This document shows, in pieces, positions 14,476 through 23,483 of a stretch of 24,882 nt of DNA (its first letter is position 1; every line of letters begins with the position of its first letter). Source of the DNA: CAYVBN01 sp964538565 (GTDB taxonomy: Bacteria > Pseudomonadota > Alphaproteobacteria > Rhizobiales > Xanthobacteraceae); assembly GCA_964538565.1 (NCBI GenBank), contig CAZIGW010000212.1, forward strand, positions 1 to 24,882, given 5' to 3'. A model generated the notes under the pieces. It ran no database searches. It saw only the letters and a list, made by a program, of their open reading frames with translations, and had not been told where the DNA came from. Position numbers and translations under genes: made by a program.

Positions 14476-14742
14476 GGCGTTCCTTTCTCGGCTCCCTTGT
14501 ACGCTCAGCCCCCGCGAGCTTAGCGGCCGGGCGGCCGCGAGGTCGAATCGGGAATAAGCTCGCCCACCCATCGTTAATGATCTCATGGGGCGAACCGTTG
14601 CCGGGCCATGGCGTCCCTGATGTCGAGGGACTACCATCGCGGCCGAGCCGATCGTTCGAATCGGCCAGCGCATGATCCGGAGAGGGGACACCGGGGCGCC
14701 CGCAAGACCATGCGGCTGATCACCGTGGGGGGAGGAAAATCC

Positions 14743-16095
14743 ATGACCAGCGAAGTCAATGCCGGCGGACGCCTGGATCGGCTGCCGATCGGCTCGTTTC
14801 ATCGCCGCATCTTCGCGCTCGTCGGCGCCGGCATGTTCTTCGACGGCTACGACCTCTATGTGGCGAGCGGCGTGCTCGCCGCGACGGTGCAGACCAAGTT
14901 CTCGACCCTGCCGCAGAACCTGCAGTTCCTCTCCCTCACCTTCGTCGGCATGACCATCGGGTCGCTCATCACCGGATTTCTCGGCGACTGGTTCGGCCGG
15001 CGCTTCACCTACCAGTTCAACCTGCTGATCTTCGGCATCGCTTCGCTCGCGGCCGCGTTCGCACAGGACATGAACCAGCTCATCGCCTGCCGCTTCGTGC
15101 AGGGGCTCGGGCTCGGCGCCGAAATCGTCGTCGGCTACTCGACGCTGACGGAATTCGTGCCGCCGGCGACGCGCGGGCGCTGGCTCGCCTTCATGTCGTT
15201 CGTGGTGGTCGCCGGCTTCCCGGTGACGTCGCTTCTGTCCTATCTGATCGTGCCGGCGTTCGGCTGGCGGCCGCTGTTCGTGATCGCCGGCATCGGCTCG
15301 CTGATCGTCTGGTATCTGCGCAAGGCGCTGCCGGAATCGCCGCGCTGGCTCGAGTCCAAGGGCCGCGCGGCGGAAGCCGAGGCCCTGATGCAGGCGATCG
15401 AGAAGGAGGCCTCGGCCGCCGGCCCGCTGCCGCCGCCGGCGCCGAAGGTCTCGGTTCCGCAGTTCGACGCCATGGCCATGCTGCGGCCGCCGATCCTGCA
15501 ACGCATGATCGTCGGAAGCTGGGTGCTGATCACCATCAATACCCTGATCTTCGGCTTCGTGATCTTCCTGCCGCAGTTCTTCCTGCGCCAGGGGCTCACG
15601 ATCGCGAGCTCGCTCGGCTACACCGTCGTGCTGGCGGTCGCCTCGCTCGTCGGCTGCGCCATCGGCGCCTATGCGTCCGACAAGATCGGGCGGCGCTGGA
15701 GCATCATGGGGGCGTCGGTTCTCACCATCATCACCGGCTGGGTCTACGCGAGTTTCAAGGCCGGCGCCGACCCGGTGCTGGTGCTGGGCGTGGGCTTCGT
15801 GCTGATCGTCGCGATCTACATCCAGACCGCGATCCTGTTCGGCGTCTACACGCCGGAGCTGTTTCCGACCGAGATCCGGCTGCGCGCCAACGGCATCTGC
15901 AACACGCTCGGGCGGGCCGCCACCATGGTGTCGCCCTTCGTGGTCGGATCGCTGATGCAGAACTACCAGTTGCCGGGCGTGATCGGCCTGATGATCGGCC
16001 TGCTGATCGTGCAGATTCTCGTCGTCTGGGCCTGGGGCGTCGAACCGCGCCAGCGCGGGCTCGAGGAGGTCGCGGTCGCCAAGGCGGCGGTCTGA
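14743..16095 (+). CDS. MFS transporter, aromatic/organic acid:H+ symporter type
   Basis: The protein has 450 residues and about 12 membrane helices. TM1 carries the FFDGYDLYV segment (Asp34, Asp37), the D-G-x-D pattern of the aromatic acid/metabolite:H+ symporters. Loop 2-3 has GDWFGRR and loop 8-9 SDKIGRR (MFS motif A). LPESPRWL follows TM6, and YTPELFPTEIRLRANG precedes the TM11 region. The cytoplasmic loop between TM6 and TM7 is long (about residues 200-255). The open frame starts earlier, but ATG 14743 has a strong GGAGG site 7 bp upstream and begins the usual short N-terminal tail. No catabolic gene flanks it, so the substrate is not known; import of an organic or aromatic acid with protons is inferred from the family. 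Confidence 0.88.
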   Translation: MTSEVNAGGRLDRLPIGSFHRRIFALVGAGMFFDGYDLYVASGVLAATVQTKFSTLPQNLQFLSLTFVGMTIGSLITGFLGDWFGRRFTYQFNLLIFGIASLAAAFAQDMNQLIACRFVQGLGLGAEIVVGYSTLTEFVPPATRGRWLAFMSFVVVAGFPVTSLLSYLIVPAFGWRPLFVIAGIGSLIVWYLRKALPESPRWLESKGRAAEAEALMQAIEKEASAAGPLPPPAPKVSVPQFDAMAMLRPPILQRMIVGSWVLITINTLIFGFVIFLPQFFLRQGLTIASSLGYTVVLAVASLVGCAIGAYASDKIGRRWSIMGASVLTIITGWVYASFKAGADPVLVLGVGFVLIVAIYIQTAILFGVYTPELFPTEIRLRANGICNTLGRAATMVSPFVVGSLMQNYQLPGVIGLMIGLLIVQILVVWAWGVEPRQRGLEEVAVAKAAV

Positions 16096-16152
16096 TCGAG
16101 GACGCGGCAGTCGAGCTGCGTCGCGGCCGACGTTCCCACGTCGACTCGCGAG

Positions 16153-16245
16153 CCCCTCACCCGATTTTCTCGCTCCGCTCGAAAATCGACCTCTCCCCGC
16201 CGCAGAGAGGTCGCCGCGCCGCAATGGCGCGAGGCGGGCGAGGGG
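16153..16245. repeat. Large nested palindromic repeat between convergent genes
   Basis: Outer arms CCCCTCACCCG (16153-16163) and CGGGCGAGGGG (16235-16245) pair at 10 of 11 bases. Inside are two perfect hairpins, GATTTTC/GAAAATC (16163-16169, 16181-16187) and CGACCTCTC/GAGAGGTCG (16187-16195, 16205-16213), plus GCGCC/GGCGC. This CCCCTCACC...GACCTCTCCCCGC type recurs in many alphaproteobacterial genomes. It separates the ends of the MFS and GlcG-like genes and probably ends transcription from both sides. Confidence 0.8.
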
Positions 16246-16315
16246 AAACCGAGCTTCGTTCCCATGGCGACGTTTGACCGTCCGCAAGCCGGTGCCGACC
16301 GGGGCGCCCGAAGGA

Positions 16316-16789
16316 TCACTTCGTCAGTCGCACGCCGGCGCGCCGGCCCATGTCGCGGCAGTCCTCGTCGGTCTTGAGGCCGGCGGCGCGAATGCCGTGG
16401 GCGGCGAGATCCTCGTCGCGCTCCTCCGTGTCGCCGCTCACCCCGACCGCGCCGATCACCTCGCCGTCCGCGTCGCGGATCTGCCGCCCGCCGCCTTCGG
16501 GGAAGATCTGGTCGCCGCTCGCGGCGATCAGATAGCGCATGAACGCCGGCTTCTCCTCGTTGCGGATGCGCACGAGGCTCGACGAGCGCCCGAGCGCGAG
16601 CGCTGAATAGGCCTTCCCGAACGCCATCTCGAAGCGGATCATCGAGGAGCCGTCTTCCTTCTGGAAGGCCTTCACCTTGCAGCCGGGCTCGACCACTATG
16701 ACGCTGAGCGGCCGGCAGTCGAGCTCGGCGCCGCGCTGCAGGATCGCGTCGATGATGCGGTTGGCTTGCGCAAGCGTGATGGCGGCCAT
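16316..16789 (-). CDS. GlcG/HbpS-like heme-binding family protein
   Basis: The protein has 157 residues. It follows the GlcG/HbpS (DUF336) fold from end to end: a first helix (TLAQANRIIDAILQRGAELD), the core strand PLSVIVVEPGCKVKAFQKEDGS, the helix with FGKAYSALALGRSS, FPEGGGRQIRDADGEVIGAVGVSGDT and a final helix with ERDEDLAAHGI. Members bind heme or cobalamin or have unknown roles; GlcG itself sits in glycolate operons, but no such genes are here. No signal peptide is seen. The ATG at 16789 has GGAG 7 bp upstream and begins the conserved domain. It follows pheA on the same strand by 57 bp and may be co-transcribed with it. Confidence 0.82.
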   Translation of the reverse strand: MAAITLAQANRIIDAILQRGAELDCRPLSVIVVEPGCKVKAFQKEDGSSMIRFEMAFGKAYSALALGRSSSLVRIRNEEKPAFMRYLIAASGDQIFPEGGGRQIRDADGEVIGAVGVSGDTEERDEDLAAHGIRAAGLKTDEDCRDMGRRAGVRLTK

Positions 16790-16846
16790 GGCGGTCTCCG
16801 GATTTCCGATCAATTCCCCGAATTCCCGCGCGCGCGGCGCGAATCG

Positions 16847-17704
16847 TCACCTGGCGCCGGCGAGCGTCGCGCGGAACGGATGCGCCGGGTAGACGCCGAG
16901 AATCTTCATGTCGGTCGAGAAGAACGCAAGCTCCTCGAGCGCGAGCGCGAGATTGCGGTCCTCCGGATGGCCTTCCACGTCGGCGTAGAACTGGGTGGCG
17001 GCGAAGTTGCCCTCGATCATGTAGCTCTCGAGCTTCGTCATGTTCACGCCGTTGGTGGCGAAGCCGCCGAGCGCCTTGTAGAGCGCGGCCGGAATGTTGC
17101 GCACCTGGAACACGAACGTGGTGATGACCGCCCCGTCGCGCGCGGGCGCGCGCCTGTCCTCGCGCGAGAGCACGACGAAACGCGTGGTCGAATGGGACTC
17201 GTCCTCGATGTCCTCGGCCAGGATGTCGAGGCCGTAGATCTCCGCGGCGAGCCGGGAGGCGATCGCCGCTCGCGTCGGGTCGTTGCGCTCGGCCACCTCG
17301 CGGGCCGCGCCCGCGGTGTCGGCGGCCACGACGGCCTTCACCCCGAGCTTGCGGATGAAATTGCGGCACTGGCCGAGCGCCATGATGTGGCTTTCGACCG
17401 ACTTGAGGCCGGCGAGCTTCGCGCCCTTCGGGGCGACGAGCTGGTTGCGGATCGGCAGAAACCACTCGGCGATGATGTGCAGGTCGGAAATCGGCATCAG
17501 GTGGTGAATGTCGGCGACCCGTCCGGCGAGCGAATTCTCGATCGGGATCATGCCGAGGTCGGCCTCGCCGGCCGCCAGCGCGTTGAACGCATCCTCGAAG
17601 GTCGGACAGGGCACCGGCGTATGCTCCGGATAGGCCTCCTTGCAGGCGATGTGGGAATTCGCCCCCGGCTCGCCCTGGAACACGATGGTCTTTTGCTGGG
17701 TCAT
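16847..17704 (-). CDS. pheA: Prephenate dehydratase
   Basis: The protein has 285 residues, a monofunctional enzyme (no chorismate mutase domain). It converts prephenate to phenylpyruvate in phenylalanine synthesis. The catalytic domain (about 5-185) begins IVFQGEPGANSHIACKEAYP and contains MIPIENSLAGRV and the catalytic T-R-F triad (STTRFVVL, around residue 174). The ACT regulatory domain (about 195-275) reads TTFVFQVRNIPAALYKALGG and MTKLESYMIEG, so feedback binding of phenylalanine is expected. I use ATG 17704. A TTG at 17740 would overlap the end of kdsB but lacks a ribosome site. It lies 32 bp downstream of kdsB, almost certainly in the same operon. Confidence 0.95.
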   Translation of the reverse strand: MTQQKTIVFQGEPGANSHIACKEAYPEHTPVPCPTFEDAFNALAAGEADLGMIPIENSLAGRVADIHHLMPISDLHIIAEWFLPIRNQLVAPKGAKLAGLKSVESHIMALGQCRNFIRKLGVKAVVAADTAGAAREVAERNDPTRAAIASRLAAEIYGLDILAEDIEDESHSTTRFVVLSREDRRAPARDGAVITTFVFQVRNIPAALYKALGGFATNGVNMTKLESYMIEGNFAATQFYADVEGHPEDRNLALALEELAFFSTDMKILGVYPAHPFRATLAGAR

Positions 17705-17736
17705 GACGGGTTCCGATACGCGGTGTGCGGGAAAAA

Positions 17737-18480
17737 TCAACGCCGGCGTTCAAGGACGGCGCGCGCGGCGGCGAGATCGTCGGCCGTGTCGACGCCGAGC
17801 GGGACCGAATCGACGAGCGCGACGTCGATGCGCATGCCCGCCTCGAGCGCGCGAAGCTGCTCGAGCTTCTCGCGTTTTTCCAGGGCCGATGGCGCGAGCG
17901 CCACGAAACGCGCCAGCGCCGCCCGCCGATAGGCGTAGAGGCCGATGTGGTGATAGAGCGGCCCGTCTCCGTGGGGCGCCGTGGCGCGCGTGAAATAGAG
18001 CGCGCGCAGCCGGCGCGCCCCGAGCGGCGAGCCCACCACCTTGACGACGTTGGGATCGGCGCGCTCGCGTGGCTCGCAGATCTCGGCGGCGAGCGTCGCG
18101 ATGTCGACGGTGGGGTCGGCAAGCAAGCCCAGCGCCGCGCCGATGTCGGAGGGACGCAGCGTCGGCAGGTCGCCCTGCAGGTTGACCACGAAGGCGGCGC
18201 GCCCGGCCGGATCGACCTGTTGCAGCGCCTCGAAGATGCGGTCCGAGCCGGAGGGATGGTCGGACCGGGTCATGACCGCCTGGCCGCCGGCCTCCTCCAC
18301 CGCGGCGCGGATCTCCGGCGAATCCGTTGCAACGACGATCCGACCGGCGTCCGCCTCGCGCGCGCGATCGAGCACGTGCACGATCATCGGCCTGCCGCCG
18401 ATGTCGGCGAGCGGCTTTCCGGCCAGCCGGGTCGAGCCCATGCGGGCCGGAATGAGGATGAGAACGTCGTCCGCGGCCAT
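17737..18480 (-). CDS. kdsB: CMP-KDO synthetase (3-deoxy-manno-octulosonate cytidylyltransferase)
   Basis: The protein has 247 residues, matching the family length of about 245-250. It activates KDO with CTP for the lipopolysaccharide inner core. Visible signatures are the nucleotide loop ILIPARMGSTRLAGKPLADI, the VVATDSPEI strand, the HPSGSDRI segment, VVNLQGDLP with the metal-binding Asp, the HHIGLYAYRR motif, and the C-terminal LEQLRALEAGMRI/VDTADDL segments. ATG 18480 is used, with GGGGAA upstream; a TTG at 18489 is possible. It is divergent from the cycM-like gene and precedes pheA. Confidence 0.95.
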   Translation of the reverse strand: MAADDVLILIPARMGSTRLAGKPLADIGGRPMIVHVLDRAREADAGRIVVATDSPEIRAAVEEAGGQAVMTRSDHPSGSDRIFEALQQVDPAGRAAFVVNLQGDLPTLRPSDIGAALGLLADPTVDIATLAAEICEPRERADPNVVKVVGSPLGARRLRALYFTRATAPHGDGPLYHHIGLYAYRRAALARFVALAPSALEKREKLEQLRALEAGMRIDVALVDSVPLGVDTADDLAAARAVLERRR

Positions 18481-18662
18481 CGCCGGCAATTCCCCCAGCC
18501 TGGGCCAGACGGAAACCCAAATGGAAACCCATGTCGCAGGCCTTGCGTGCTTATACGGGTTGCCAGGAGCGAGGCAAACCGGCTATCTCTGCGCCGCTTC
18601 GGGGCCAACCCCCGGTCCCATGACGTCTTTCCTCCTCCATCCTGCAGCGGAGCCGTTCTGCG

Positions 18663-19262
18663 ATGGACTCGTTTGAACTGAACAAGATCCTCGGCGCGGT
18701 GCTTTTCACCTGCCTGTGTCTTCTCGCGCTCAACATCACCGCCGGAGCCGTTTTCACGGCGCCGAAGCCGCAGAAGCCGGGCTACGAGATCGCGGTGCAG
18801 GAACAGCCGCAGGAACAGGCCAAGGGTACTCAGCCGCAGGAGCAGCCGATCGAGACGCTGCTCGCCAGCGCGGATCCCAAGAAGGGTGAGACCGACGCGA
18901 AGAAGTGCCAGGCCTGCCACACGCTGAATAAGGGCGGCCCGAATCGCGTCGGACCGAATCTCTGGGGCGTGGTCGGCCGCCCGCGCGCATCGGAACCGGG
19001 ATTCAACTACTCGGCCGCCATGAAGGCGAAGGGCGGCACGTGGACGTTCGACGAACTCAGCAAGTTCCTGACCAACCCGCGCGGCTATATCCCGGGAACC
19101 GCCATGACCTTTGCGGGCCTGCCGCGCGGCAGCGAGCGGGCCGACGTCATCGCCTATCTCAACACCCTGTCGGACAATCCCCAGCCCCTGCCCAAGGCGG
19201 CGCAGGCGCCGGCCGGGGGGTCCGCGGCGCAGAACGGGAAGGCGCCGGCCGGGCAGAAATAG
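18663..19262 (+). CDS. cycM: Membrane-anchored class I cytochrome c (CycM-like)
   Basis: The protein has 199 residues. An uncleaved signal-anchor helix (about 9-31) follows the short N-terminus MDSFELNK, which is typical of Bradyrhizobium CycM. A Gln/Pro/Glu-rich linker (about 35-62) precedes the periplasmic domain. The heme site is C82-Q-A-C85-H86 and the sixth ligand Met148 is in PGTAMTFAG; GPNLWGVVGR and the C-terminal helix SERADVIAYLNTL complete the cytochrome c2-like fold. The tail is Ala/Gly-rich. CycM carries electrons from the bc1 complex to the aa3 oxidase in Bradyrhizobium. The ATG follows GGAG and the gene is divergent from kdsB. A hairpin terminator lies just downstream. Confidence 0.9.
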   Translation: MDSFELNKILGAVLFTCLCLLALNITAGAVFTAPKPQKPGYEIAVQEQPQEQAKGTQPQEQPIETLLASADPKKGETDAKKCQACHTLNKGGPNRVGPNLWGVVGRPRASEPGFNYSAAMKAKGGTWTFDELSKFLTNPRGYIPGTAMTFAGLPRGSERADVIAYLNTLSDNPQPLPKAAQAPAGGSAAQNGKAPAGQK

Positions 19263-19714
19263 GGCCGGCGCCGCCGACGGACGGGACGGCCGGGCGTTTG
19301 CCCGGCTGCTTCGTTTTCGGAGCCCACATGAAATTGAACGGTTCGCGTCCTCGTGTGCCCTTGGGGCCGGTGGCGCGCCATGCAAGACCGGAATAGATCG
19401 CGCAACAGGCAGCCGGCCTCCGGCCGGGCTCCGCGAATCGGCGCAAACGATCTCGTGGGCAGGCTTCCGGCCCGGGACATGGGTTCTTGTCCGGGCGGCG
19501 AGCGGCGCGACCGGTCCGAGAACCGGGCAAAAGGGCTTGCGAGGAGCCCGGTGCGCGTCGGGCGGCCGGCAAGCCAGGTCGCGGGGGTGGCCGCCGACCC
19601 GAACGCCCAGGCGTTGAGTTGCGGCACAGGCCGCAGATAGGCTTACGTCGTGTTCAAGCCGGAATGGATCCGCATGCCCGCTCGCCGTTGTGACGCTCAA
19701 GAAGGAGGTTCCGC
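19263..19714. other. 452-bp intergenic region, no gene seen beyond the terminator
   Basis: After the cycM terminator no frame carries a recognisable domain. The longer open frames on both strands are Arg/Pro/Gly-rich shadows. The region must hold the promoter of the transporter operon, but no clear -35/-10 pair stands out. It ends with the strong AAGGAGG ribosome site at 19702-19708 for the first receptor gene. Confidence 0.5.
19289..19317 (+). terminator. Rho-independent-type terminator after cycM
   Basis: Perfect 7-bp arms GCCGGGC (19289-19295) and GCCCGGC (19300-19306) enclose the loop GTTT, followed by TGCTTCGTTTT, a moderately T-rich tail. It begins 26 bp after the cycM stop. Confidence 0.7.
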
Positions 19715-21592
19715 GTGCTGTTGACCCGCCGATCCTTGTGTCAGGCGTTCGCGATCGCGGCGCTGACGGGCCGTGAGTTCAAACCAGGGATCGCCGTGGC
19801 CGAGGAGCCGCAGAAGGTCTGGCGTCACGGCCTGTCGCTGTTCGGAAACGTCAAGTATCCGGCGGGCTTCCCCCATTTCGACTACGTCAACCCGTCAGCG
19901 CCCAAGGGCGGCACCGTGCGGCAGGTGGCGCTTGGCACCTTCGACAACTTCAACCTGGTGATCGCCGGCGTGAAGGGCACGCTCGCCGCGGGGGTGGGCC
20001 TGATCTACGACACGCTCACCACCGGGGCGCTCGATGAAGTCTCGACCGAGTACGGTCTCCTGGCGGAGGCCGCGACCTATCCGGCCGACTATTCGTCCGT
20101 CACCTACCGGCTGCGGCGCGAGGCCAGGTGGCACGACGGCAAGCCGGTGACCCCCGAGGACGTCATCTTCTCGCTCGACACGCTCAAGAAGAACCATCCG
20201 CAGTACGCGGCCTACTACCGGCACGTGGTCAAGGCGGAGAAGACCGGCGATCACGACGTCACCTTCACGTTCGACGGGCCCGGCAACCGCGAGCTGCCGC
20301 AGATCGTCGGACAATTGTTCATCCTGCCGAAGCACTGGTGGGAGGGGACGGACGCCTCGGGCAAGAAACGCGACCCCGGCGCCACCACGCTCGAAAAGCC
20401 GCTCGGCTGCGGCGCCTATCGCATCAAGACGTTCGAGCCGGGTCGCTCGATCGTGTACGAGCGCGTGAAGGACTACTGGGGCAAGGACGTCAACGTGAAC
20501 GTCGGCCGCCACAACTTCGACGAGCTGCGCTACGACTACTTCCGCGACTCGACGGTGGCGCTCGAAGCCTTCAAAGCGGATCAGGTCGACTGGCGCACCG
20601 AGAACAGCGCCAAGAACTGGGCCACCGCCTACGAATTCCCGGCCGTGACGGAGAAGAGAGTTGTGCTCGAGGAGTTCCCGATCCGCAGCTCCGGGAACAT
20701 GCAGGCCTTCGCCTTCAACACACGGCGCGACAAGTTCAAGGATCCGCGCGTGCGTCTGGCCTTCAATTACCTGTTCGACTTCGAGCAGATGAACAAGAAG
20801 ATCTTCTTCGGCCAGTACCAGCGCATCTCGAGCTATTTCCAGGGCACCGAGCTCGCCTCCTCGGGCACGCCGTCCGGCCTCGAGCTCGAAATTCTCGACG
20901 GGGTGCGCGACAAGGTCCCGGCGGAGGTGTTCACCACGCCTTATTCCAACCCGGTCGGCGGCAGCCCCGAAAAAGTGCGCGCCAACCTGCGCGAGGCGCT
21001 GCGCCTCCTCCGGGAAGCCGGTTACGAGGTGCGCAACACCAAGCTCGTCAACGCCAAGACCGGCGAGCCGCTCAGCGTGGAATTCCTGGTGGAGGATCCG
21101 AGCCTCGAACGCGTGGTGCTGTTCTACAAGCCCTCGCTCGAACGCGTCGGCATCGCGGTCAACGTGCGCACGATCGACTCGGCCCAGTACGAAAACCGGC
21201 TGCGCAACTGGGATTTCGACATCATCATCGCCTCCTGGCCGGAATCGCTCTCGCCCGGCAACGAGCAGCGCGGCTTCTGGGGATCGCGCGCCGCCGACCT
21301 GCCCGGCTCGCAGAACTATGTCGGCATCAAGAATCCCGCCGTCGACGCGCTGATCGAGCGCGTGATCTTCGCGAAGAGCCGCGAGGAGCTCGTGGCCGCC
21401 ACGCATGCGCTCGACCGCGCGCTCCTGTGGAACTTCTACGTCGTTCCGCAGTGGACCTATCCGAACGTCCGCACCGCCCGGTGGGATCGCTTCGGCCGCC
21501 CCGAGACCATGCCGAAATACGGCGCATCGGCTTTCCCGACCATCTGGTGGTGGGATGCGGCGCGCGCGGCCAAGACGGGCACGCGATCGTGA
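19715..21592 (+). CDS. ABC transporter substrate-binding protein, family 5 (YejA-like), first copy
   Basis: The protein has 625 residues. GTG start with AAGGAGG six bases upstream. The N-terminus has a twin-arginine signal (TRRSLCQAFAIAALTG), so export folded through Tat is possible. The mature part opens with HGLSLFGNVKYPAGFPHFDYVNPSAPKGGT, the hallmark of YejA-type receptors, followed by YRLRREARWHDGKPVTPEDVIFSL (family 5 signature) and the lobe-2 segments GCGAYRIKTFEPGRSIVYERVKDYWG and FNTRRDKFKDPRVRLAFNYLFDFE. It binds peptide-like ligands in the periplasm for a Yej/Opp-type importer. It is the first gene of an operon with a second receptor and the permeases. The ligand (oligopeptide, peptide antibiotic or other) is unknown. 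Confidence 0.92.
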   Translation: MLLTRRSLCQAFAIAALTGREFKPGIAVAEEPQKVWRHGLSLFGNVKYPAGFPHFDYVNPSAPKGGTVRQVALGTFDNFNLVIAGVKGTLAAGVGLIYDTLTTGALDEVSTEYGLLAEAATYPADYSSVTYRLRREARWHDGKPVTPEDVIFSLDTLKKNHPQYAAYYRHVVKAEKTGDHDVTFTFDGPGNRELPQIVGQLFILPKHWWEGTDASGKKRDPGATTLEKPLGCGAYRIKTFEPGRSIVYERVKDYWGKDVNVNVGRHNFDELRYDYFRDSTVALEAFKADQVDWRTENSAKNWATAYEFPAVTEKRVVLEEFPIRSSGNMQAFAFNTRRDKFKDPRVRLAFNYLFDFEQMNKKIFFGQYQRISSYFQGTELASSGTPSGLELEILDGVRDKVPAEVFTTPYSNPVGGSPEKVRANLREALRLLREAGYEVRNTKLVNAKTGEPLSVEFLVEDPSLERVVLFYKPSLERVGIAVNVRTIDSAQYENRLRNWDFDIIIASWPESLSPGNEQRGFWGSRAADLPGSQNYVGIKNPAVDALIERVIFAKSREELVAATHALDRALLWNFYVVPQWTYPNVRTARWDRFGRPETMPKYGASAFPTIWWWDAARAAKTGTRS

Positions 21593-23442
21593 AGATCACG
21601 CGCCGCCAGTCTCTTCTCCTGGCAGCGGGCGCGCTTGCGAGCCGGCGGATGGCGCCGGCGCATGCCGCCGAGACCGAGGTGCACGGCATCTCCGGCTTCG
21701 GCGACCTCAAGTACCCGGCCGACTTCACCCACCTGGACTACGTCAACCCCGCCGCGCCGAAGGGCGGACGCTTTTCGCAGATCGGCCCGACCCGGCAATT
21801 CAACCAGTCGTTCCTCACCTTCAATTCGCTCAACAGCTTCATCCTCAAGGGCGATGCGGCGCAGGGAATGGAACTGACCTTCGCGACCCTGATGGCACGC
21901 GCGGCGGACGAGGCCGACGCGATGTACGGAGTCGCGGCGCGCTCCGTGCAGATCTCCGCCGACGGTCTCGTCTACCGGTTCCTGATGCGCCCGCAGGCGC
22001 GCTTCCACGACGGCTCGCCGCTCACCGCCCACGACGTCGCCTTCTCGCTGACGGTGCTCAAGGAGAAGGGCCATCCGATCATCCTGCAGGCGCTGCGCGA
22101 CTTCGTCGGCGCCGAGGCGCCGGACGACGCGATTGTGGTTGTCCGCTTCGCGCCGAAGCGGGCGCGCGACGTTCCGCTGTTCGTCGCCGGCCTGCCGATC
22201 TTCTCGCGCGCCTATTACACGAAACACCGGTTCGACGAATCGACGCTCGAGACGCCGCTCGGCTCGGGTCCCTACCGGGTCGGCCGTTTCGAGCCGGGCC
22301 GCTACATCGAATACGACCGCGTCAAGGACTGGTGGGGCGCGGATCTTCCGGTGAACCGCGGCCAGTACAATTTCGACGTGGTGCGCTACGAATATTATCG
22401 CGACCGCGACGTCGGCTTCGAGGGATTCACCGCGAAGAACTATCTGTTCCGCGAGGAATTCACCTCGCGGACGTGGGCGACGCGCTACGACTTTCCCGCC
22501 GTCCGCGACGGCCGCGTCAAGCGCGAGGTGATCCCCGACGACACGCCCTCCGGCGCGCAGGGCTGGTTCATCAACACGCGGCGACCCAAGTTCAAGAGCC
22601 CGCAGCTGCGCGAGGCGCTGATCGACGCCTTCGATTTCGAGTGGACCAACAAGGCGCTCATGTACGGCTCCTACGAGCGCACCCAGTCGGTGTTCCAGAA
22701 CTCCGACATGATGGCGGCGGGCAAGCCGGGCCCGCAGGAACTGGCGCTGCTCGCGCCGTTCCGCGGCAAGGTGCCGGACGAGGTGTTCGGCGAACCGTTC
22801 GTGCCGCCCGTCTCCGACGGCTCGGGACAGGACCGCACGCTCCTGCGCAAGGCCTCGCGGCTGCTGCAGGACGCCGGCTATCCGATCAGGGATGGCAAGC
22901 GGATGGGGCCCGACGGGCAGCGCATCACCATCGAGTTTCTGATCGACGAGCCGACGCTGCAGCCGCACCACATGCCATATATCAAGAACCTGGCGACGCT
23001 CGGCATCGACGCCACGCTGCGCATCGTCGATCCGGTGCAGTACCGCGCCCGGGTCGACGAGTTCGACTTCGACGTGGTGATCGAGCGGTTCAGCTTCTCG
23101 ACCACGCCGGGCGATTCGCTGCGCTCCTACTTCTCCTCGCAGGCCGCCGCCCTCAAAGGCTCGCAGAACCTTGCCGGCATCGCCGACCCGGTCGTCGACG
23201 CGCTGATCGAACAGGCGATCGCCGCCGACAGCCGCCCGGCGCTGGTCGCCGCCTGCCGCGCGCTCGACCGCGTCATTCGCGCCGGCCGCTACTGGATCCC
23301 GCACTGGTACAAGGCTTCGCACTGGATCGCGTATTGGGACGTGTTCGGCCATCCTGCGACCAAACCGCGCTATGCCCGCGGGATTCCCGAGACCTGGTGG
23401 TATGACCAAGCGAAGGCGGCCAAGCTCGAGGGATCGGGATAG
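21589..23442 (+). CDS. ABC transporter substrate-binding protein, family 5 (YejA-like), second copy
   Basis: The protein has 617 residues. The GTG start (21589-21591) overlaps the TGA of the first receptor as GTGA, so translation is probably coupled. The signal has a twin-arginine run (ITRRQSLLLAAGALAS) and an AHA|AE-type cleavage site near residue 27. The mature start HGISGFGDLKYPADFTHLDYVNPAAPKGG, the segment YRFLMRPQARFHDGSPLTAHDVAFSL and GSGPYRVGRFEPGRYIEYDRVKDWWG run parallel to the first copy throughout. They are thus paralogues from an old duplication, clearly diverged. Two receptors probably widen the ligand range of one permease pair (inference). Confidence 0.92.
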   Translation: MKITRRQSLLLAAGALASRRMAPAHAAETEVHGISGFGDLKYPADFTHLDYVNPAAPKGGRFSQIGPTRQFNQSFLTFNSLNSFILKGDAAQGMELTFATLMARAADEADAMYGVAARSVQISADGLVYRFLMRPQARFHDGSPLTAHDVAFSLTVLKEKGHPIILQALRDFVGAEAPDDAIVVVRFAPKRARDVPLFVAGLPIFSRAYYTKHRFDESTLETPLGSGPYRVGRFEPGRYIEYDRVKDWWGADLPVNRGQYNFDVVRYEYYRDRDVGFEGFTAKNYLFREEFTSRTWATRYDFPAVRDGRVKREVIPDDTPSGAQGWFINTRRPKFKSPQLREALIDAFDFEWTNKALMYGSYERTQSVFQNSDMMAAGKPGPQELALLAPFRGKVPDEVFGEPFVPPVSDGSGQDRTLLRKASRLLQDAGYPIRDGKRMGPDGQRITIEFLIDEPTLQPHHMPYIKNLATLGIDATLRIVDPVQYRARVDEFDFDVVIERFSFSTTPGDSLRSYFSSQAAALKGSQNLAGIADPVVDALIEQAIAADSRPALVAACRALDRVIRAGRYWIPHWYKASHWIAYWDVFGHPATKPRYARGIPETWWYDQAKAAKLEGSG

Positions 23443-23483
23443 ACCGGTCCGGACCGACGCGGCACGCACGGATCAGAGAGGCC

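Noticed and set aside
19154..19627. Minus-strand frames in the gap after cycM, possible small gene
   Set aside because: Low-complexity Arg/Pro/Ala sequence, no ribosome site of note, and overlap with the cycM 3' end and its terminator.
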